Notes: generated from the sequence alone by a model not told the origin. A DNA stretch of 64,000 bases from Priestia megaterium NBRC 15308 = ATCC 14581 (GCF_000832985.1 NZ_CP009920.1:4520501-4584500); one strand, 5' to 3'; shown: positions 27,865 to 37,914, numbered from the stretch's first letter. Program-made: numbers and translations.

Positions 27865-29109
27865 GTGTATTTTTCTTACTCTGACAAAGTAGTGAAGCTG
27901 CAAGAAGAATTGACCTCTTTTATGGAAGAGCATATTTACCCAAATGAACGGCTATACGAACAACAGCTGAATGAACAGCCATCTAGATGGTCAGCTGTTC
28001 CTCCGATCATGGAAGAGTTAAAAGAAAAAGCAAAGCAAGCTGGATTATGGAACTTATTTTTGCCAGAAAGCGAATACGGAGCGGGTCTAACAAATGTCGA
28101 ATATGCCCCTCTTTGCGAAATTATGGGCCGTTCTATTATTGGACCAGAAGCTTTTAACTGCGGAGCTCCTGACACCGGCAATATGGAAGTACTGGTTCGA
28201 TACGGAACGTCCGAACAAAAAGAAAAATGGCTAAAGCCGCTGTTAAATGGAGACATTCGCTCCTGCTTTTCTATGACAGAACCGGATGTAGGTTCTTCTG
28301 ATGCCACAAACATTCAGTGCAGTATTGTAAGAGAAGGCGATGAATATGTGATCAACGGAAGAAAATGGTGGTCTTCAGGTGCGGGAGATCCTCGCTGCAA
28401 AATTGCTATTGTCATGGGAAAAAGCGATTTTACCGCATCTAAATATGAACAGCAATCTATGATTCTAGTTCCTTTAAATACGCCAGGAGTTAAAATTGAA
28501 CGAATGCTGCCAGTCTTTGGATACGATCACGCTCCTCATGGACATGCTGAAATTCATTATGACAATGTGCGTGTGCCAGCGTCTAATATGCTTTTAGGCG
28601 AAGGAAAAGGGTTTGCTATTGCTCAAGGCAGATTGGGGCCTGGACGTATTCATCACTGCATGCGTTTAATAGGAGCAGCGGAAAGAGCGCTTGAAGAACT
28701 ATGTAAGCGTATTCAAAACCGCTCTACGTTTAATAAGTTGCTTTCTCAGCAAGGGGTTATTCAAGAATGGGTGGCAGAATCGCGTATTGAAATTGAGCAA
28801 GCTCGCTTATTAACATTAAAAGCTGCTTATATGATGGACACAGTTGGAAATAAAAAAGCGCGGAAAGAAATTGCTATGATTAAAGTAATGGCTCCTGCTA
28901 TGGCTTTAAAAGTCATTGATCGCGCTATTCAAGCATTTGGAGCAGCAGGTGTTTCAGAAGACACGCCGCTTGCGGCACTTTGGGCAAATGCTCGAACTCT
29001 TCGCCTCGCTGATGGTCCAGACGAAGTGCACAAAGCACAGCTTGCAAGACTTGAGTTAAAATTCTATCAAGAAAAGGAGGCAACCTATGCACATAAAGGA
29101 TTTGTTTGA
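27865..29109 (+). CDS. ACAD10/11-type acyl-CoA dehydrogenase
   Basis: 414-aa FAD flavoenzyme. [13 protein letters not shown] and [11 protein letters not shown] are the FAD/substrate loops; [40 protein letters not shown]-like and [10 protein letters not shown] match the C-terminal half of mammalian ACAD10/ACAD11 much better than ordinary short-chain enzymes. In that family the enzyme removes phosphate from a 4-phospho-acyl-CoA; here the kinase is a separate gene (34339). GTG start after GAGGGG. First gene of the operon, overlapping the next by 23 bp. Confidence 0.88.
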   Translation: MYFSYSDKVVKLQEELTSFMEEHIYPNERLYEQQLNEQPSRWSAVPPIMEELKEKAKQAGLWNLFLPESEYGAGLTNVEYAPLCEIMGRSIIGPEAFNCGAPDTGNMEVLVRYGTSEQKEKWLKPLLNGDIRSCFSMTEPDVGSSDATNIQCSIVREGDEYVINGRKWWSSGAGDPRCKIAIVMGKSDFTASKYEQQSMILVPLNTPGVKIERMLPVFGYDHAPHGHAEIHYDNVRVPASNMLLGEGKGFAIAQGRLGPGRIHHCMRLIGAAERALEELCKRIQNRSTFNKLLSQQGVIQEWVAESRIEIEQARLLTLKAAYMMDTVGNKKARKEIAMIKVMAPAMALKVIDRAIQAFGAAGVSEDTPLAALWANARTLRLADGPDEVHKAQLARLELKFYQEKEATYAHKGFV

Positions 29110-29860
29110 TTTAACTGGGAAAACAGCTATTATTACCGGAGGAGGCAGAGGATTAGGAGAACAAATGGCAGAAGGGCTTGCAGAAGCAGGGGCAAATATT
29201 GTTCTATGTTCGAGAAAGAAAGAAGCATGTCAGCAAGTGGCCGATCGATTGGCCACCATGGGCGTAAAAACCCTCGCTTTAGCATGCGACATCAGTCAGC
29301 CTGAAGATATTAAAAATGTCGTGCATCAAACGATTGAAACATTTGGACGTATTGATATTTTAATTAATAACAGCGGAGCTACGTGGGGTGCTCCGGTTGA
29401 AGAAATGCCTCTTGAAGCATGGCAAAAAGTGATGAATATTAATGTTACAGGAACGTTTTTAATGTCCCAAGAAGCTGGAAAACAAATGATTAAACAAAAA
29501 GCTGGCAAGATTATTAACATTGCTTCAATTGCCGGTCTTGGAGGAACAGATCCTCAGTACATGGATACAATCGGGTACAACACGAGTAAAGGAGCGGTCA
29601 TTACGTTTACGAAAGATTTAGCTGTCAAATGGGGACAGCATAATATTCAAGTTAATGCGATTGCGCCGGGATTTTTCCCTACTAAAATGTCAGGTGCGAT
29701 TATGGAACAAGGCAAAGATTATTTTCTAAGTCAAACCCCTTTAAAACGCTTTGGCTCCGAAGCTGATTTAAAAGGAGCATCTGTTTTTCTTGCTTCTGCG
29801 GCGTCCAATTATATTACGGGAGATATTCTGACAGTAGACGGTGGAGTTCATGCTATGTGA
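29087..29860 (+). CDS. Short-chain dehydrogenase (LvaD-like position)
   Basis: 257-aa [11 protein letters not shown] cofactor loop, [24 protein letters not shown] then YNTSK active site, and APGFFPTKM. Its overall look is like gluconate-5-dehydrogenase relatives. Its place between an ACAD10/11-type dehydrogenase and an acyl-CoA ligase suggests interconversion of a keto- and hydroxy-acyl-CoA. AAAGGAGG 7 bases before ATG; starts inside the preceding gene. Confidence 0.85.
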   Translation: MHIKDLFDLTGKTAIITGGGRGLGEQMAEGLAEAGANIVLCSRKKEACQQVADRLATMGVKTLALACDISQPEDIKNVVHQTIETFGRIDILINNSGATWGAPVEEMPLEAWQKVMNINVTGTFLMSQEAGKQMIKQKAGKIINIASIAGLGGTDPQYMDTIGYNTSKGAVITFTKDLAVKWGQHNIQVNAIAPGFFPTKMSGAIMEQGKDYFLSQTPLKRFGSEADLKGASVFLASAASNYITGDILTVDGGVHAM

Positions 29861-29879
29861 ATAAGAAAGGAGTAACTTG

Positions 29880-31496
29880 ATGGAAGACGTTAAAAAATGG
29901 TTTACACCTTATCCAGAAGCCTATACTCACGACATTCACATCGAAGACATTTCACTATTTGATATGCTGAAAGAAACAGCCGAACGTTATCCTGCTCATA
30001 CGGCAACACGCATGTATCAGCATACGCTAACGTACCAGGAGCTGTATCATTCAGTTCGCGTATTTGCAGGAGCACTACAGAAAAAAGGGATTAAAAAAGG
30101 AGATCGTGTAGCAATTATGCTGCCAAACTGTCCGCAATATATAATAAGCTATTTCGGCATTGCAGCAGCGGGCGGCATTGTTACTCAGGTCAATCCTATG
30201 CTTGTCGAACAAGAGCTAGAGCATATTTTAAACGATTCCGGGGCAAAAAAAATAATTCTGCTCGATGATTTTTATACGAGACTTCAAGAGATAAGAAACC
30301 GCGTTGATATAGAAGAAGCGATAACTGTAAGCTTGCAAAAACCTTTTGTTCCTGCATCAACAGACCTTTCCTTCCTAGATTTTTTAACCATAAAACATGA
30401 ATTTAATCAGCCGGTCATCCACCCAGCACACGATATTGCTGTTCTTCAGTATACGGGAGGAACGACCGGACCATCTAAAGGTGCGATGCTTACACATACA
30501 AACATTTACACAAACGCAGTTCAATCATACGAAATATTTAAGCATGATATTGAATTAGGAAAAGAAAAATGCTTAACCGTTATTCCATTATTTCATGTAT
30601 TTGGTATGACTTCCTGTATGCATTTATCGATTCTTTGCGGAAATGAAATATTGCTATTGCCGCGTTTTGATTTGAAAGAAGTATTAAATACAATAAAAAA
30701 AGAGCAGCCTAGTATTTTTCCTGGTGTGCCAACTATGTATGTCGCGATTACCAATCATCCTCAGGCAGAAGAATACAACATTGAAAGTATTCGCATCTGC
30801 AACAGCGGCAGTGCACCGATGCCTGTTGAGCTGATGAAAGAGTTCGAACGAAAAACGGGTGCTAAAGTGTTAGAAGGGTACGGCTTATCAGAAGCGTCCC
30901 CCGTGACGCATTGCAACCTGCCGTTTTGTGAGAGAAAGCCGGGTACTGTCGGACTTGGCGTTCCACAAACTGCTTATAAAATTGTAGACGTGGCTACCGG
31001 AACAAAAGAACTGCCAAGAGGAGAGCTTGGAGAAATAGTAATTAAAGGGCCTCAAGTTATGAAGGGCTATTGGAATCAACCTGAAGAGACGGCTCACGCG
31101 CTTAGAAACGGCTGGCTGTACACGGGAGATATTGGACAGATAGATGAAGACGGGTATTTATCCATTGTTGATCGCAAAAAAGATATGATTATTGCGAGTG
31201 GTTTTAATGTGTACCCTCGAGATATTGAAGAAGTTTTATACGAACACAGCCACATTAAAGAAGCCGTTGTAATTGGTGTGCCGCATCCTTACAGAGGAGA
31301 AACCATTAAAGCGATTTTGGTAGTGAAAGAAGGGAAATCTCTTTCCAAAGAAGAGCTTACTTCTTATTGTCGACAGCACCTTGCAGCTTATAAAATTCCG
31401 CGAATCTTTGAGTTTCGCGCTGAGCTTCCTAAGACTAATGTAGGGAAAATTTTACGACGGGCACTACGAGAAGAAGTGGTGAAAGAAACGATGTAA
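29880..31496 (+). CDS. Fatty acyl-CoA ligase
   Basis: 538-aa AMP-forming ligase. LQYTGGTTGPSKGAMLTH is the P-loop-like AMP motif, LEGYGLSEASPVTH the second, WLYTGDIG the hinge Asp and VDRKKDMII with ASGFNVYP the third; the C-terminal catalytic Lys is in KTNVGKILRR. Start ATG 29880, 7 bases after AAAGGAG. It activates medium or long-chain acids with CoA at the membrane/cytosol. Last gene of the first operon. Confidence 0.9.
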   Translation: MEDVKKWFTPYPEAYTHDIHIEDISLFDMLKETAERYPAHTATRMYQHTLTYQELYHSVRVFAGALQKKGIKKGDRVAIMLPNCPQYIISYFGIAAAGGIVTQVNPMLVEQELEHILNDSGAKKIILLDDFYTRLQEIRNRVDIEEAITVSLQKPFVPASTDLSFLDFLTIKHEFNQPVIHPAHDIAVLQYTGGTTGPSKGAMLTHTNIYTNAVQSYEIFKHDIELGKEKCLTVIPLFHVFGMTSCMHLSILCGNEILLLPRFDLKEVLNTIKKEQPSIFPGVPTMYVAITNHPQAEEYNIESIRICNSGSAPMPVELMKEFERKTGAKVLEGYGLSEASPVTHCNLPFCERKPGTVGLGVPQTAYKIVDVATGTKELPRGELGEIVIKGPQVMKGYWNQPEETAHALRNGWLYTGDIGQIDEDGYLSIVDRKKDMIIASGFNVYPRDIEEVLYEHSHIKEAVVIGVPHPYRGETIKAILVVKEGKSLSKEELTSYCRQHLAAYKIPRIFEFRAELPKTNVGKILRRALREEVVKETM

Positions 31497-31542
31497 ATAA
31501 GCTGAACATAAACAAACTTTTTCAAAAGCTCCCTCTAAGCCA

Positions 31543-31551
31543 TGGTATAAT
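31543..31551 (+). promoter_or_regulatory. Extended -10 promoter of tetR
   Basis: TGGTATAAT, a TGN-TATAAT element 36 bp before the chosen tetR start. No copy of the TACCAACC/GGTTAGTA operator lies here, so the regulator may not control its own promoter through that site. Confidence 0.55.
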
Positions 31552-31586
31552 TTGTGAAAATGAGAAAAGACAGAGAGGGTTTGACG

Positions 31587-32150
31587 ATGAAAGATTTGAT
31601 GATGGAACGAAGCATTCAGCTTTTTGCTCAAAAAGGTTTCAAAGAAACGTCGATTCAAGATATTGTAAATGAATTAAACGTCACAAAAGGAACGTTTTAT
31701 TATTATTTTAAAAGCAAACAAGAGCTTTTAATGGATATTCACCTTCAATATATTGAAAGATTAATAGAAAACCAAGAGGCGATTCTTGCAGATAAGACAA
31801 CATCTTATCCAGAAAAGCTGCACAGTATTATTTTTAAACTTGTTCATGATATTGAGAAAGAAGGTCTTCGAGCTAAAGTGTTTTTTCGAGAGATGCGTCA
31901 TTTGAGTGAAGAACACTTAGAACAAATCATCCCAAAGCGCGATCGTTTTAAAGAAAATGTACAAGAGATCATTGAAAAGGGAATAGAAGCAGGGCAGTTC
32001 CGTTCAGATTTGCCTTCAGATATCGTGACGCTAGGCATATTAGGAATGACAAATTGGAGCTATTTTTGGTTTCAGCCGGATGGAGAAAAATCAGATCGAG
32101 AAGTTGCGGCTATTTTTTATAAGATGCTGATGAAAGGTATTGAGTCATAG
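31587..32150 (+). CDS. TetR-family regulator of the fatty-acid island
   Basis: 187-aa repressor. N-terminal helix-turn-helix (FKETSIQDIVNELNVTKGTFYYYFKSKQELL) and an all-helical ligand domain. Start ATG 31587, 7 bases after AGAGAGG; GTG 31554 has no ribosome site and lies in the promoter. It sits between two halves of the catabolic cluster, so an acyl-CoA is the probable inducer. It is not an obvious orthologue of B. subtilis FadR, whose operator differs from the dyad seen here. Confidence 0.88.
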   Translation: MKDLMMERSIQLFAQKGFKETSIQDIVNELNVTKGTFYYYFKSKQELLMDIHLQYIERLIENQEAILADKTTSYPEKLHSIIFKLVHDIEKEGLRAKVFFREMRHLSEEHLEQIIPKRDRFKENVQEIIEKGIEAGQFRSDLPSDIVTLGILGMTNWSYFWFQPDGEKSDREVAAIFYKMLMKGIES

Positions 32151-32176
32151 TAGCTGCTAGGCTAGACAGTGCTCGT

Positions 32177-32216
32177 AAAAGGCGGGAAAGTATAAGCTCT
32201 TTCTCTCCTTTTATAT
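32177..32216 (+). terminator. Imperfect terminator after tetR
   Basis: 14-bp stem with one mismatch and one G-T pair, then TTTTATA. It stands 18 bp before the next gene, so it may permit partial read-through. Confidence 0.55.
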
Positions 32217-32233
32217 TAAAAGGAGGCTATAAC

Positions 32234-33115
32234 ATGAATAGTAAAGATATACACCGTATTGCTGTTATTGGAGCAGGACAAATGGGACATCAAATCGGTA
32301 TGCTTTGTGCACTCGGAGGATATGAAACAATTATTCAAGATATGAATGAACAATCACTCATTAATGCAAAAGACAAGCTGGAAGCAATTATAGGCAAGTG
32401 GGTTCAGAAAGGAAAAATCTCTTTTGAGGCTAAAGAAGCCGCATTTCGAAGATTGTCTTTTACAAACACATTAAAGGAAGCGGTTTCAAGTGCGGATTTT
32501 GTAATTGAAGCTGTGGTAGAAAAGTTAGATGTAAAACAAAGTGTCTTTAAAGAAATAGATGAGTACGCACCAAGTCACGCCATTTTAGCATCGAATAGTT
32601 CAACAATTGTTAACTCGCTTATTGCAAGTGCAACAAACCGTCCAGAGCAAATCGTTAACATGCATTTCTTTTTCCCTCCCCTTGTAATGGACTGCGTAGA
32701 AGTTGTGATGAGTGAAAAGACAAGTAAAAAAACAGCTCAGACGACAATGAACGTTTGCAAGCAAATTAATCGCACAGCAGTCCTTCTGAAAAAAGAAATC
32801 TCAGGTTTTATTGCTAATCGAATTTTAGGAGCGTTGCAAAAAGAAGCCGTTTTCCTTTATGAAAATGGATACGCAGATTTTGAAGACATTGATACGATTT
32901 GCAAAAAAGCGCTCAATCACCCGATCGGTCCTTTTGAATTGATGGATCTCTCGGGAATTGACGTCGGATATTTTGTGATGCAGCAGCGCTATAGCGAAAC
33001 GGGAGATCCAGAGGACAAGCCAGCTGCGTGCATTGAAGAAAAAGTTCAAAAAGGCGAGCTTGGACGTAAAACAGGAAAAGGTTTTTACACATACCACACA
33101 CAAGGAGTGAAGTAA
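32234..33115 (+). CDS. 3-hydroxyacyl-CoA dehydrogenase
   Basis: 293-aa NAD enzyme of the HbdA/PaaH type. IGAGQMGHQI binds NAD, IEAVVE and SNSSTI follow, the catalytic His is in NMHFFFPP and the Glu in HPIGPFELMDLSG. It oxidises 3-hydroxyacyl-CoA. AAAAGGAGG before ATG. Its stop codon overlaps the next start by 1 bp, so the pair is cotranslated. First gene of the second catabolic operon. Confidence 0.9.
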   Translation: MNSKDIHRIAVIGAGQMGHQIGMLCALGGYETIIQDMNEQSLINAKDKLEAIIGKWVQKGKISFEAKEAAFRRLSFTNTLKEAVSSADFVIEAVVEKLDVKQSVFKEIDEYAPSHAILASNSSTIVNSLIASATNRPEQIVNMHFFFPPLVMDCVEVVMSEKTSKKTAQTTMNVCKQINRTAVLLKKEISGFIANRILGALQKEAVFLYENGYADFEDIDTICKKALNHPIGPFELMDLSGIDVGYFVMQQRYSETGDPEDKPAACIEEKVQKGELGRKTGKGFYTYHTQGVK

Positions 33116-33897
33116 TGATGAAAAAATTTGTACGTGTTGAAAAAGAGGAGAAAACGGCAATTGTAACCATTGATAACCCGCCTTTAAATGTAATGAGCCA
33201 GACTGTTGTGCAGCAGCTTGAAGAAACGTATGAAGAGCTTAGTAAAGATCCTGATGTCATTACAATCATTTTAACAGGAGCGGGCGACCGGGCGTTTATG
33301 GCTGGAGCTGATATTAAAGAGTTTCCTCAGTTAATGGGGCAAAGCGGCATTAAAGAAGAGTTTATGAAAACTCATCGTGTTTTGCAAAAACTTGAAAACA
33401 TTCAAAAACCAACAATTGTCGTGTTAAACGGTTTAACGTTTGGAGGAGGATGCGAACTTTCACTAACCGCTGATATACGCATTGCCGAAGAACATGCTCA
33501 AATCGGTCTTCCGGAAGTGAAGCTCGGATTGTTTCCTGGAGGCGGCGGAACTCAGCGTCTTCCGCGCGTAATCGGCGTTTCTAAAGCTAAAGAGTGGATG
33601 TTTGCCGGCAGTCCTGTTTCTGCAGAAGAAGCGCTTCATGCAGGCTTTGCCAATCATATAACGCCTAAAGGAAAAGGGCTCGAAAAAGCAAAAGAGCTGG
33701 CTAAGAAATTTAACCGTCACTCTCTTCCGTCACTTTCTCGAATTAAGACAGCGGTAAACGAAGGAATGAATCGTACATTATCTGAAGGTCTTGAACTTGA
33801 GGCAGAGCTGTTTGAAGAAGTCTTTCAAACAGAAGATATTAAAGAAGGAGTATCAGCATTTATTGAAAAGCGTCCCGCTGTTTTTTCACATAAGTAA
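33115..33897 (+). CDS. Enoyl-CoA hydratase
   Basis: 260-aa crotonase. AGADIKEF and GGGCELSL form the oxyanion hole; both catalytic glutamates are present (Glu114 in GGGCEL, Glu134 in LPEVKLG), so it should be a true hydratase. ATG 33115 overlaps the previous stop; ATG 33118 is an alternative. Follows the dehydrogenase as in beta-oxidation operons. Confidence 0.9.
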   Translation: MMKKFVRVEKEEKTAIVTIDNPPLNVMSQTVVQQLEETYEELSKDPDVITIILTGAGDRAFMAGADIKEFPQLMGQSGIKEEFMKTHRVLQKLENIQKPTIVVLNGLTFGGGCELSLTADIRIAEEHAQIGLPEVKLGLFPGGGGTQRLPRVIGVSKAKEWMFAGSPVSAEEALHAGFANHITPKGKGLEKAKELAKKFNRHSLPSLSRIKTAVNEGMNRTLSEGLELEAELFEEVFQTEDIKEGVSAFIEKRPAVFSHK

Positions 33898-33911
33898 AGG
33901 AGGAGAAGATC

Positions 33912-34313
33912 ATGTATGAAACACAGGTCAAAGTGCGCTTTTGCGAAACAGACGCACTCGGTCACATTAACAATACGAGCTATTTCATTTATTTAGAAGA
34001 GGCCCGTATTGCTTTTTTTGAAGAAATGGGAGCATCCATGCATACAAAAAAGTGGGAGTATATTTTAGCGTCTACTAAATGTGATTTTGTTGCGCAAGGT
34101 TATTTTAATCAAGTGCTAATGATTAAAACCTTTGTATCTAATGTCGGCAATAAAAGCTTTACAATTGGTCATGAAATTACCGACAGCAAGACGGGATCGC
34201 TGATTGCTAAAGGAGAAGCTGTCATCGTGTACTTTGATTTTGATGCACAAAAAAGCGTGTCTATTCCAGCGGACATTAAGCAGTTTTTGATGAATTATAA
34301 AGTAGCTGTTTAA
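33912..34313 (+). CDS. Acyl-CoA thioesterase (4HBT hot-dog fold)
   Basis: 133-aa YbgC/FadM-like thioesterase. The motif RFCETDALGHINNTSYFIYLEEAR holds the catalytic Asp and the CoA-side residues. It releases free acid and CoA, probably clearing dead-end acyl-CoAs. GGAGG before ATG, 14 bp after the hydratase. Confidence 0.88.
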   Translation: MYETQVKVRFCETDALGHINNTSYFIYLEEARIAFFEEMGASMHTKKWEYILASTKCDFVAQGYFNQVLMIKTFVSNVGNKSFTIGHEITDSKTGSLIAKGEAVIVYFDFDAQKSVSIPADIKQFLMNYKVAV

Positions 34314-34338
34314 CTATAAAAAAGCAGGTGGTAAAAGA

Positions 34339-35397
34339 ATGTCACAAATCATTCCTGTACGAAAAGGAGAGGAATTAAACACGGAAAAACTGCATCAGTT
34401 TCTCCGTGTTTCGATTCCTGATTTACCTAAAGAGCCTCTTTTAATCAAGCAATTTGGATCAGGTGCGTCCAATTTAACCTATGCTCTTTCAGTCGGAGAG
34501 TGGGAGGCGGTGTTGAGACGCCCCCCCTTTGGGCCAGTTGCGCCAAAAGCGCATGACATGCAAAGAGAATACAAGATTTTATCTGTTTTATCGAAGTCTT
34601 TCCCTCTCGCTCCTAGACCGTATGTGTTTTGTGAAGATGAGACGGTGGTCGGGAAATCCTTTTTTTTAATGGAGAGAAAGCACGGTGTTCTCATCGACAC
34701 AGCGTTTCCAGAAGACGTGAAAGGAACTGACGAACTTTGCCGTTGTATTTCAGAACAAATGGTGGATGTCCTTGCTCAACTTCATGATGTTCCTTATAAA
34801 GGCACGCTTCTTGAAAAAATCAGCAAGCCCGAAGGATTTTTAGAACGTCAGGTATACGGCTGGATTCATCGTTATGAAAAATCAAAAACAAGTGACATAC
34901 CGGAAGTAGAAGTCCTAAAAAAATGGTTGACCACACACATCCCCACTACACAGCATTCGACCATTATTCACTATGATTACAAGCTTAACAATACGTTATT
35001 TTCACCGGATGGAAATAAAATTGTAGGATTATTTGACTGGGAAATGACAACCGTTGGAGACCCGCTTGCTGATTTGGGAGTGGCGCTGAGCTACTGGATG
35101 GAAGACAGCGATCCTGAACTTTTGAAAAGAGGACTCGGAAATCCACCTGTTACTGTGCAAAAAAGCTTTTATTCCCGTCGAGATTTTGTAGAAGCATACG
35201 CTAAAAAAAGCGGACGGGATGTTTCACACATTGACTTTTACCTAAAATTTGCGTACTTCAAGCTTGCTGTCATTTGTCAGCAAATTTATTACCGTTATAA
35301 AAAAGGCCAAACAAATGATAAACGGTTTTCACAATTTGGAGATTATGTAAAAACACTAATTATTCATGCTCTGCACACAGAACGAGGACATATATGA
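34339..35397 (+). CDS. APH-like kinase, ACAD10/11 kinase-domain homologue
   Basis: 352-aa aminoglycoside-phosphotransferase-fold protein. QFGSGASNLTYAL (glycine-rich loop), VLRRPPFGPVAPKAHDMQREYKIL (RRPP, HAxxREyrv), IIHYDYKLNNTLF (catalytic HxDxxxxN, here Asp in HYDYKLNN) and LFDWEMTTVGDPLADLG (metal DxE) match the N-terminal kinase part of mammalian ACAD10/11 and Pseudomonas LvaA. Those phosphorylate 4-hydroxyacyl-CoAs. The stop overlaps the following phosphatase-like gene (ATGA). Not an antibiotic-resistance enzyme. Confidence 0.87.
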   Translation: MSQIIPVRKGEELNTEKLHQFLRVSIPDLPKEPLLIKQFGSGASNLTYALSVGEWEAVLRRPPFGPVAPKAHDMQREYKILSVLSKSFPLAPRPYVFCEDETVVGKSFFLMERKHGVLIDTAFPEDVKGTDELCRCISEQMVDVLAQLHDVPYKGTLLEKISKPEGFLERQVYGWIHRYEKSKTSDIPEVEVLKKWLTTHIPTTQHSTIIHYDYKLNNTLFSPDGNKIVGLFDWEMTTVGDPLADLGVALSYWMEDSDPELLKRGLGNPPVTVQKSFYSRRDFVEAYAKKSGRDVSHIDFYLKFAYFKLAVICQQIYYRYKKGQTNDKRFSQFGDYVKTLIIHALHTERGHI

Positions 35398-36137
35398 AAG
35401 GGAAAATTCACGTAATACTCAAAAAAGAAGAGCTTCTTTCCAAAAAGCTAGAAGGAAAAACGGTTGTTATATTTGACGTCTTATTGGCTACGTCAACAAT
35501 TGCGGCTGCTTTACAGCAAGGAGCAATAGAAGTTATTCCAGTAAAAAACGAAGAAGAAGCGCGTGAAAAAGCAAAAACGTACAAGCCTGATGATATTGCG
35601 CTTGTAGGCGAATATAGAGGGAAAACGATTGAAGGTTTTTTTGATCCGAATCCCAGCACGTTAAAGGAGCATGTTCAAAATAAAACGGTTATTTTGTCCA
35701 CGACTAACGGAACCGTAGCCATTCATAACGCTGAAAAAGCAAACCATGTATATACAGCTTCGCTTTTAAACGGAGAAGCGGTTGCCAGTGCTGTTTGTCA
35801 GCAAGGTCAAGAGGAAACTGTTTTATTGGTTTGTTCAGGTTCAGCCGATCGCTTCTGTCTAGAAGATTTGTATGGAGCGGGGTATTTTATAAGCTGTCTG
35901 CTGCAACTAAAAACATTTCATTTGACGGATGCTGCAAAAGCCGCACTGCTTTTGTATGAGGCTTATGAGCATTCACCTGTTGAAATATTGAAGCGCTCAG
36001 CTATAGGAGAAATGCTCACTCAGTATGGCTTTCTAAACGAAATTGGCTTTGTAAGCCGGAAAAACGTCTATTCCGTAGCTCCTAAGGTAGTGAAAAAAAA
36101 GCTAGTAAACGGGGGGGAAACGATATGTCTGAAATGA
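35394..36137 (+). CDS. ComB-family phosphatase (2-phosphosulfolactate phosphatase-like)
   Basis: 247-aa protein with the ComB features FDVLLATSTI, EYRGKTIEGFFDPNPS, LSTTNGTVAI and CSGSADRFCLEDLYGAGYF. The family hydrolyses 2-phospho-3-sulfolactate (coenzyme M or spore sulfolactate pathways), but no sulfolactate gene is near. It overlaps the kinase gene by 4 bp and the next dehydrogenase gene by 13 bp, so it is firmly part of this operon. A role on phospho-acyl intermediates is inference. Confidence 0.8.
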   Translation: MKGKIHVILKKEELLSKKLEGKTVVIFDVLLATSTIAAALQQGAIEVIPVKNEEEAREKAKTYKPDDIALVGEYRGKTIEGFFDPNPSTLKEHVQNKTVILSTTNGTVAIHNAEKANHVYTASLLNGEAVASAVCQQGQEETVLLVCSGSADRFCLEDLYGAGYFISCLLQLKTFHLTDAAKAALLLYEAYEHSPVEILKRSAIGEMLTQYGFLNEIGFVSRKNVYSVAPKVVKKKLVNGGETICLK

Positions 36138-37903
36138 AAACAAAAGCAAAAGGCGGCTCATTTTTACTAAAAAAAACATCTACGCATCACGTTTATACAC
36201 CCGAAGACTTAACGGATGAGCACCGTATGATTGCTCAGACAGCAAAGCGGTTTATTGAAAAAGAAGTAGACCCTTACCATAATGACATTGAGCAGCAGGA
36301 TTTTAATAAAGTAGTAGAATTGATGCATAAAGCAGGCGAGCTTGGACTTCTTGCTCACAGTATTCCAGAAGCATATGGAGGACTAGGTCTTGATAAAGTA
36401 AGCAAAGGACTCGTCGGTGAAATCATTGGCCGGACAAGCGGATATGGAGTCGCTCATTCTAATCATACATGCATTGCGACACTTCCTATTACGTATTTTG
36501 GCACCAAGGAGCAAAAAGAAAAATACTTGCCTAAATTGGCAAGCGGCGAATATATTGGGGCCTACTGTTTGACAGAGCCAGAAGCAGGTTCTGATGCTCT
36601 TGCAGCCCAAACAAAAGCCGTATTAAATCCTGAAAAAACGCATTATGTATTAAATGGAACGAAGCAGTACATTACCAATGCTGCCTTTTCAGATACGTTC
36701 ATCACGTATGCAAAAGTAGACGGTGAACATTTTACCGCTTTTATTGTAGAAAAAGGTTTTGAAGGACTGTCTCTCGGGCCAGAAGAAAAGAAAATGGGAA
36801 TCAAAGGGTCGTCTACTCGTCCAGTTATTTATGAAAATTGTTTAGTACCCGTAGAAAACGTACTTGGACAAGTAGGAAAGGGTCACTTGATTGCGTTGAA
36901 CGTCTTAAACCTCGGACGTTTTAACTTAGGTTCTGCATGTATGGGCGCAGCGAAATATGCGTTTGAACTTGCTTTAGCTTATACAAAAGAACGCAAGCAG
37001 TTTAAAACAGCTATTGCGGAATTTAATGCTTCAAAAGAAAAAATAGCAAAAATGGCGGCTCGTATTTTTGCATCTGAATCTATTCAGTACCGTACATCCG
37101 GTTTACTAGAAGAGGCGCTTGGTGGCTTATATGAAAGTGAAAATCATAAGTTAGTAGCTAAACAGCTGGCTGAATTTGCAATGGAATGTTCAGTTTGTAA
37201 AGTGTACGGATCGGAAACTCTTGATTTAATTGCCGATGAATCGCTGCAGCTTCATGGCGGTGCGGGGTTTATTCAAGAATATAAAATAGAACAAGTATAT
37301 CGTGACTCACGCATCAATCGTATTTTTGAAGGCACAAATGAAATCAATCGCCTTTTGCTTCCAACTCAGCTTCTAAAAAAAGCAGACAAAGGAGAAATAG
37401 AGCTGAGCAAACAAGTAGAACATGCTGTTAGTGAATTGATGAGCGGTCAGTGGGAAATATCTTCAAATGAACTTCTAGCAAGAGAAAAGCAGGCGGTTAT
37501 TACCACAAGACATTTATTTCTTGCTTTGTTAGGAACAGCATTCCAAACGTTTAACGCCAATCTAGCACAAGAACAAGAAATGCTGATGAAGCTCGCAGAA
37601 ATTGCTATTGGACTATTCGCTATGGAGTCATCTGTGCTGCGCGCGGAAAAAGCTGTGAACAAAAATGGAGAAGAAAAAGAAAAGTTAAAAAGCAAGCTGT
37701 CAGCAACGGTTGTTAGTGAAACGCTCTTTGAAATTGAAAAGCAGGCTCGACAATTAATAAACGGGATGTTAACGGGTGAAAAACACCGACAGTACCGCAC
37801 AATTCTTGGAAAATGGATGAATGATTTGCAAAGTGAAGGAGAGTTCACGCGCAATCGAGGCATTGCCCGTGAATTTATCGACAGCGGGCGATATGTTGTA
37901 TAA
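36125..37903 (+). CDS. fadE: Acyl-CoA dehydrogenase, long-chain (FadE-like)
   Basis: 592-aa flavoenzyme of the VLCAD/B. subtilis FadE (YusJ) size class. YCLTEPEAGSDA and YITNAAFSD are FAD loops, RKQFKTAI and LQLHGGAGFIQEY follow, and the catalytic Glu is in FEGTNEINR. A C-terminal helical extension of about 180 residues is typical of long-chain enzymes. Introduces the 2,3-double bond and passes electrons to ETF, whose genes are not in this window. GGGGG ribosome site lies inside comB. Confidence 0.9.
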   Translation: MSEMKTKAKGGSFLLKKTSTHHVYTPEDLTDEHRMIAQTAKRFIEKEVDPYHNDIEQQDFNKVVELMHKAGELGLLAHSIPEAYGGLGLDKVSKGLVGEIIGRTSGYGVAHSNHTCIATLPITYFGTKEQKEKYLPKLASGEYIGAYCLTEPEAGSDALAAQTKAVLNPEKTHYVLNGTKQYITNAAFSDTFITYAKVDGEHFTAFIVEKGFEGLSLGPEEKKMGIKGSSTRPVIYENCLVPVENVLGQVGKGHLIALNVLNLGRFNLGSACMGAAKYAFELALAYTKERKQFKTAIAEFNASKEKIAKMAARIFASESIQYRTSGLLEEALGGLYESENHKLVAKQLAEFAMECSVCKVYGSETLDLIADESLQLHGGAGFIQEYKIEQVYRDSRINRIFEGTNEINRLLLPTQLLKKADKGEIELSKQVEHAVSELMSGQWEISSNELLAREKQAVITTRHLFLALLGTAFQTFNANLAQEQEMLMKLAEIAIGLFAMESSVLRAEKAVNKNGEEKEKLKSKLSATVVSETLFEIEKQARQLINGMLTGEKHRQYRTILGKWMNDLQSEGEFTRNRGIAREFIDSGRYVV

Positions 37904-37914
37904 GGAGGGATATT

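Noticed and set aside
34339-35397. Aminoglycoside phosphotransferase (resistance gene)
   Set aside because: The fold is shared, but the sequence follows ACAD10/11-type kinases and the gene is embedded in a fatty-acid operon.
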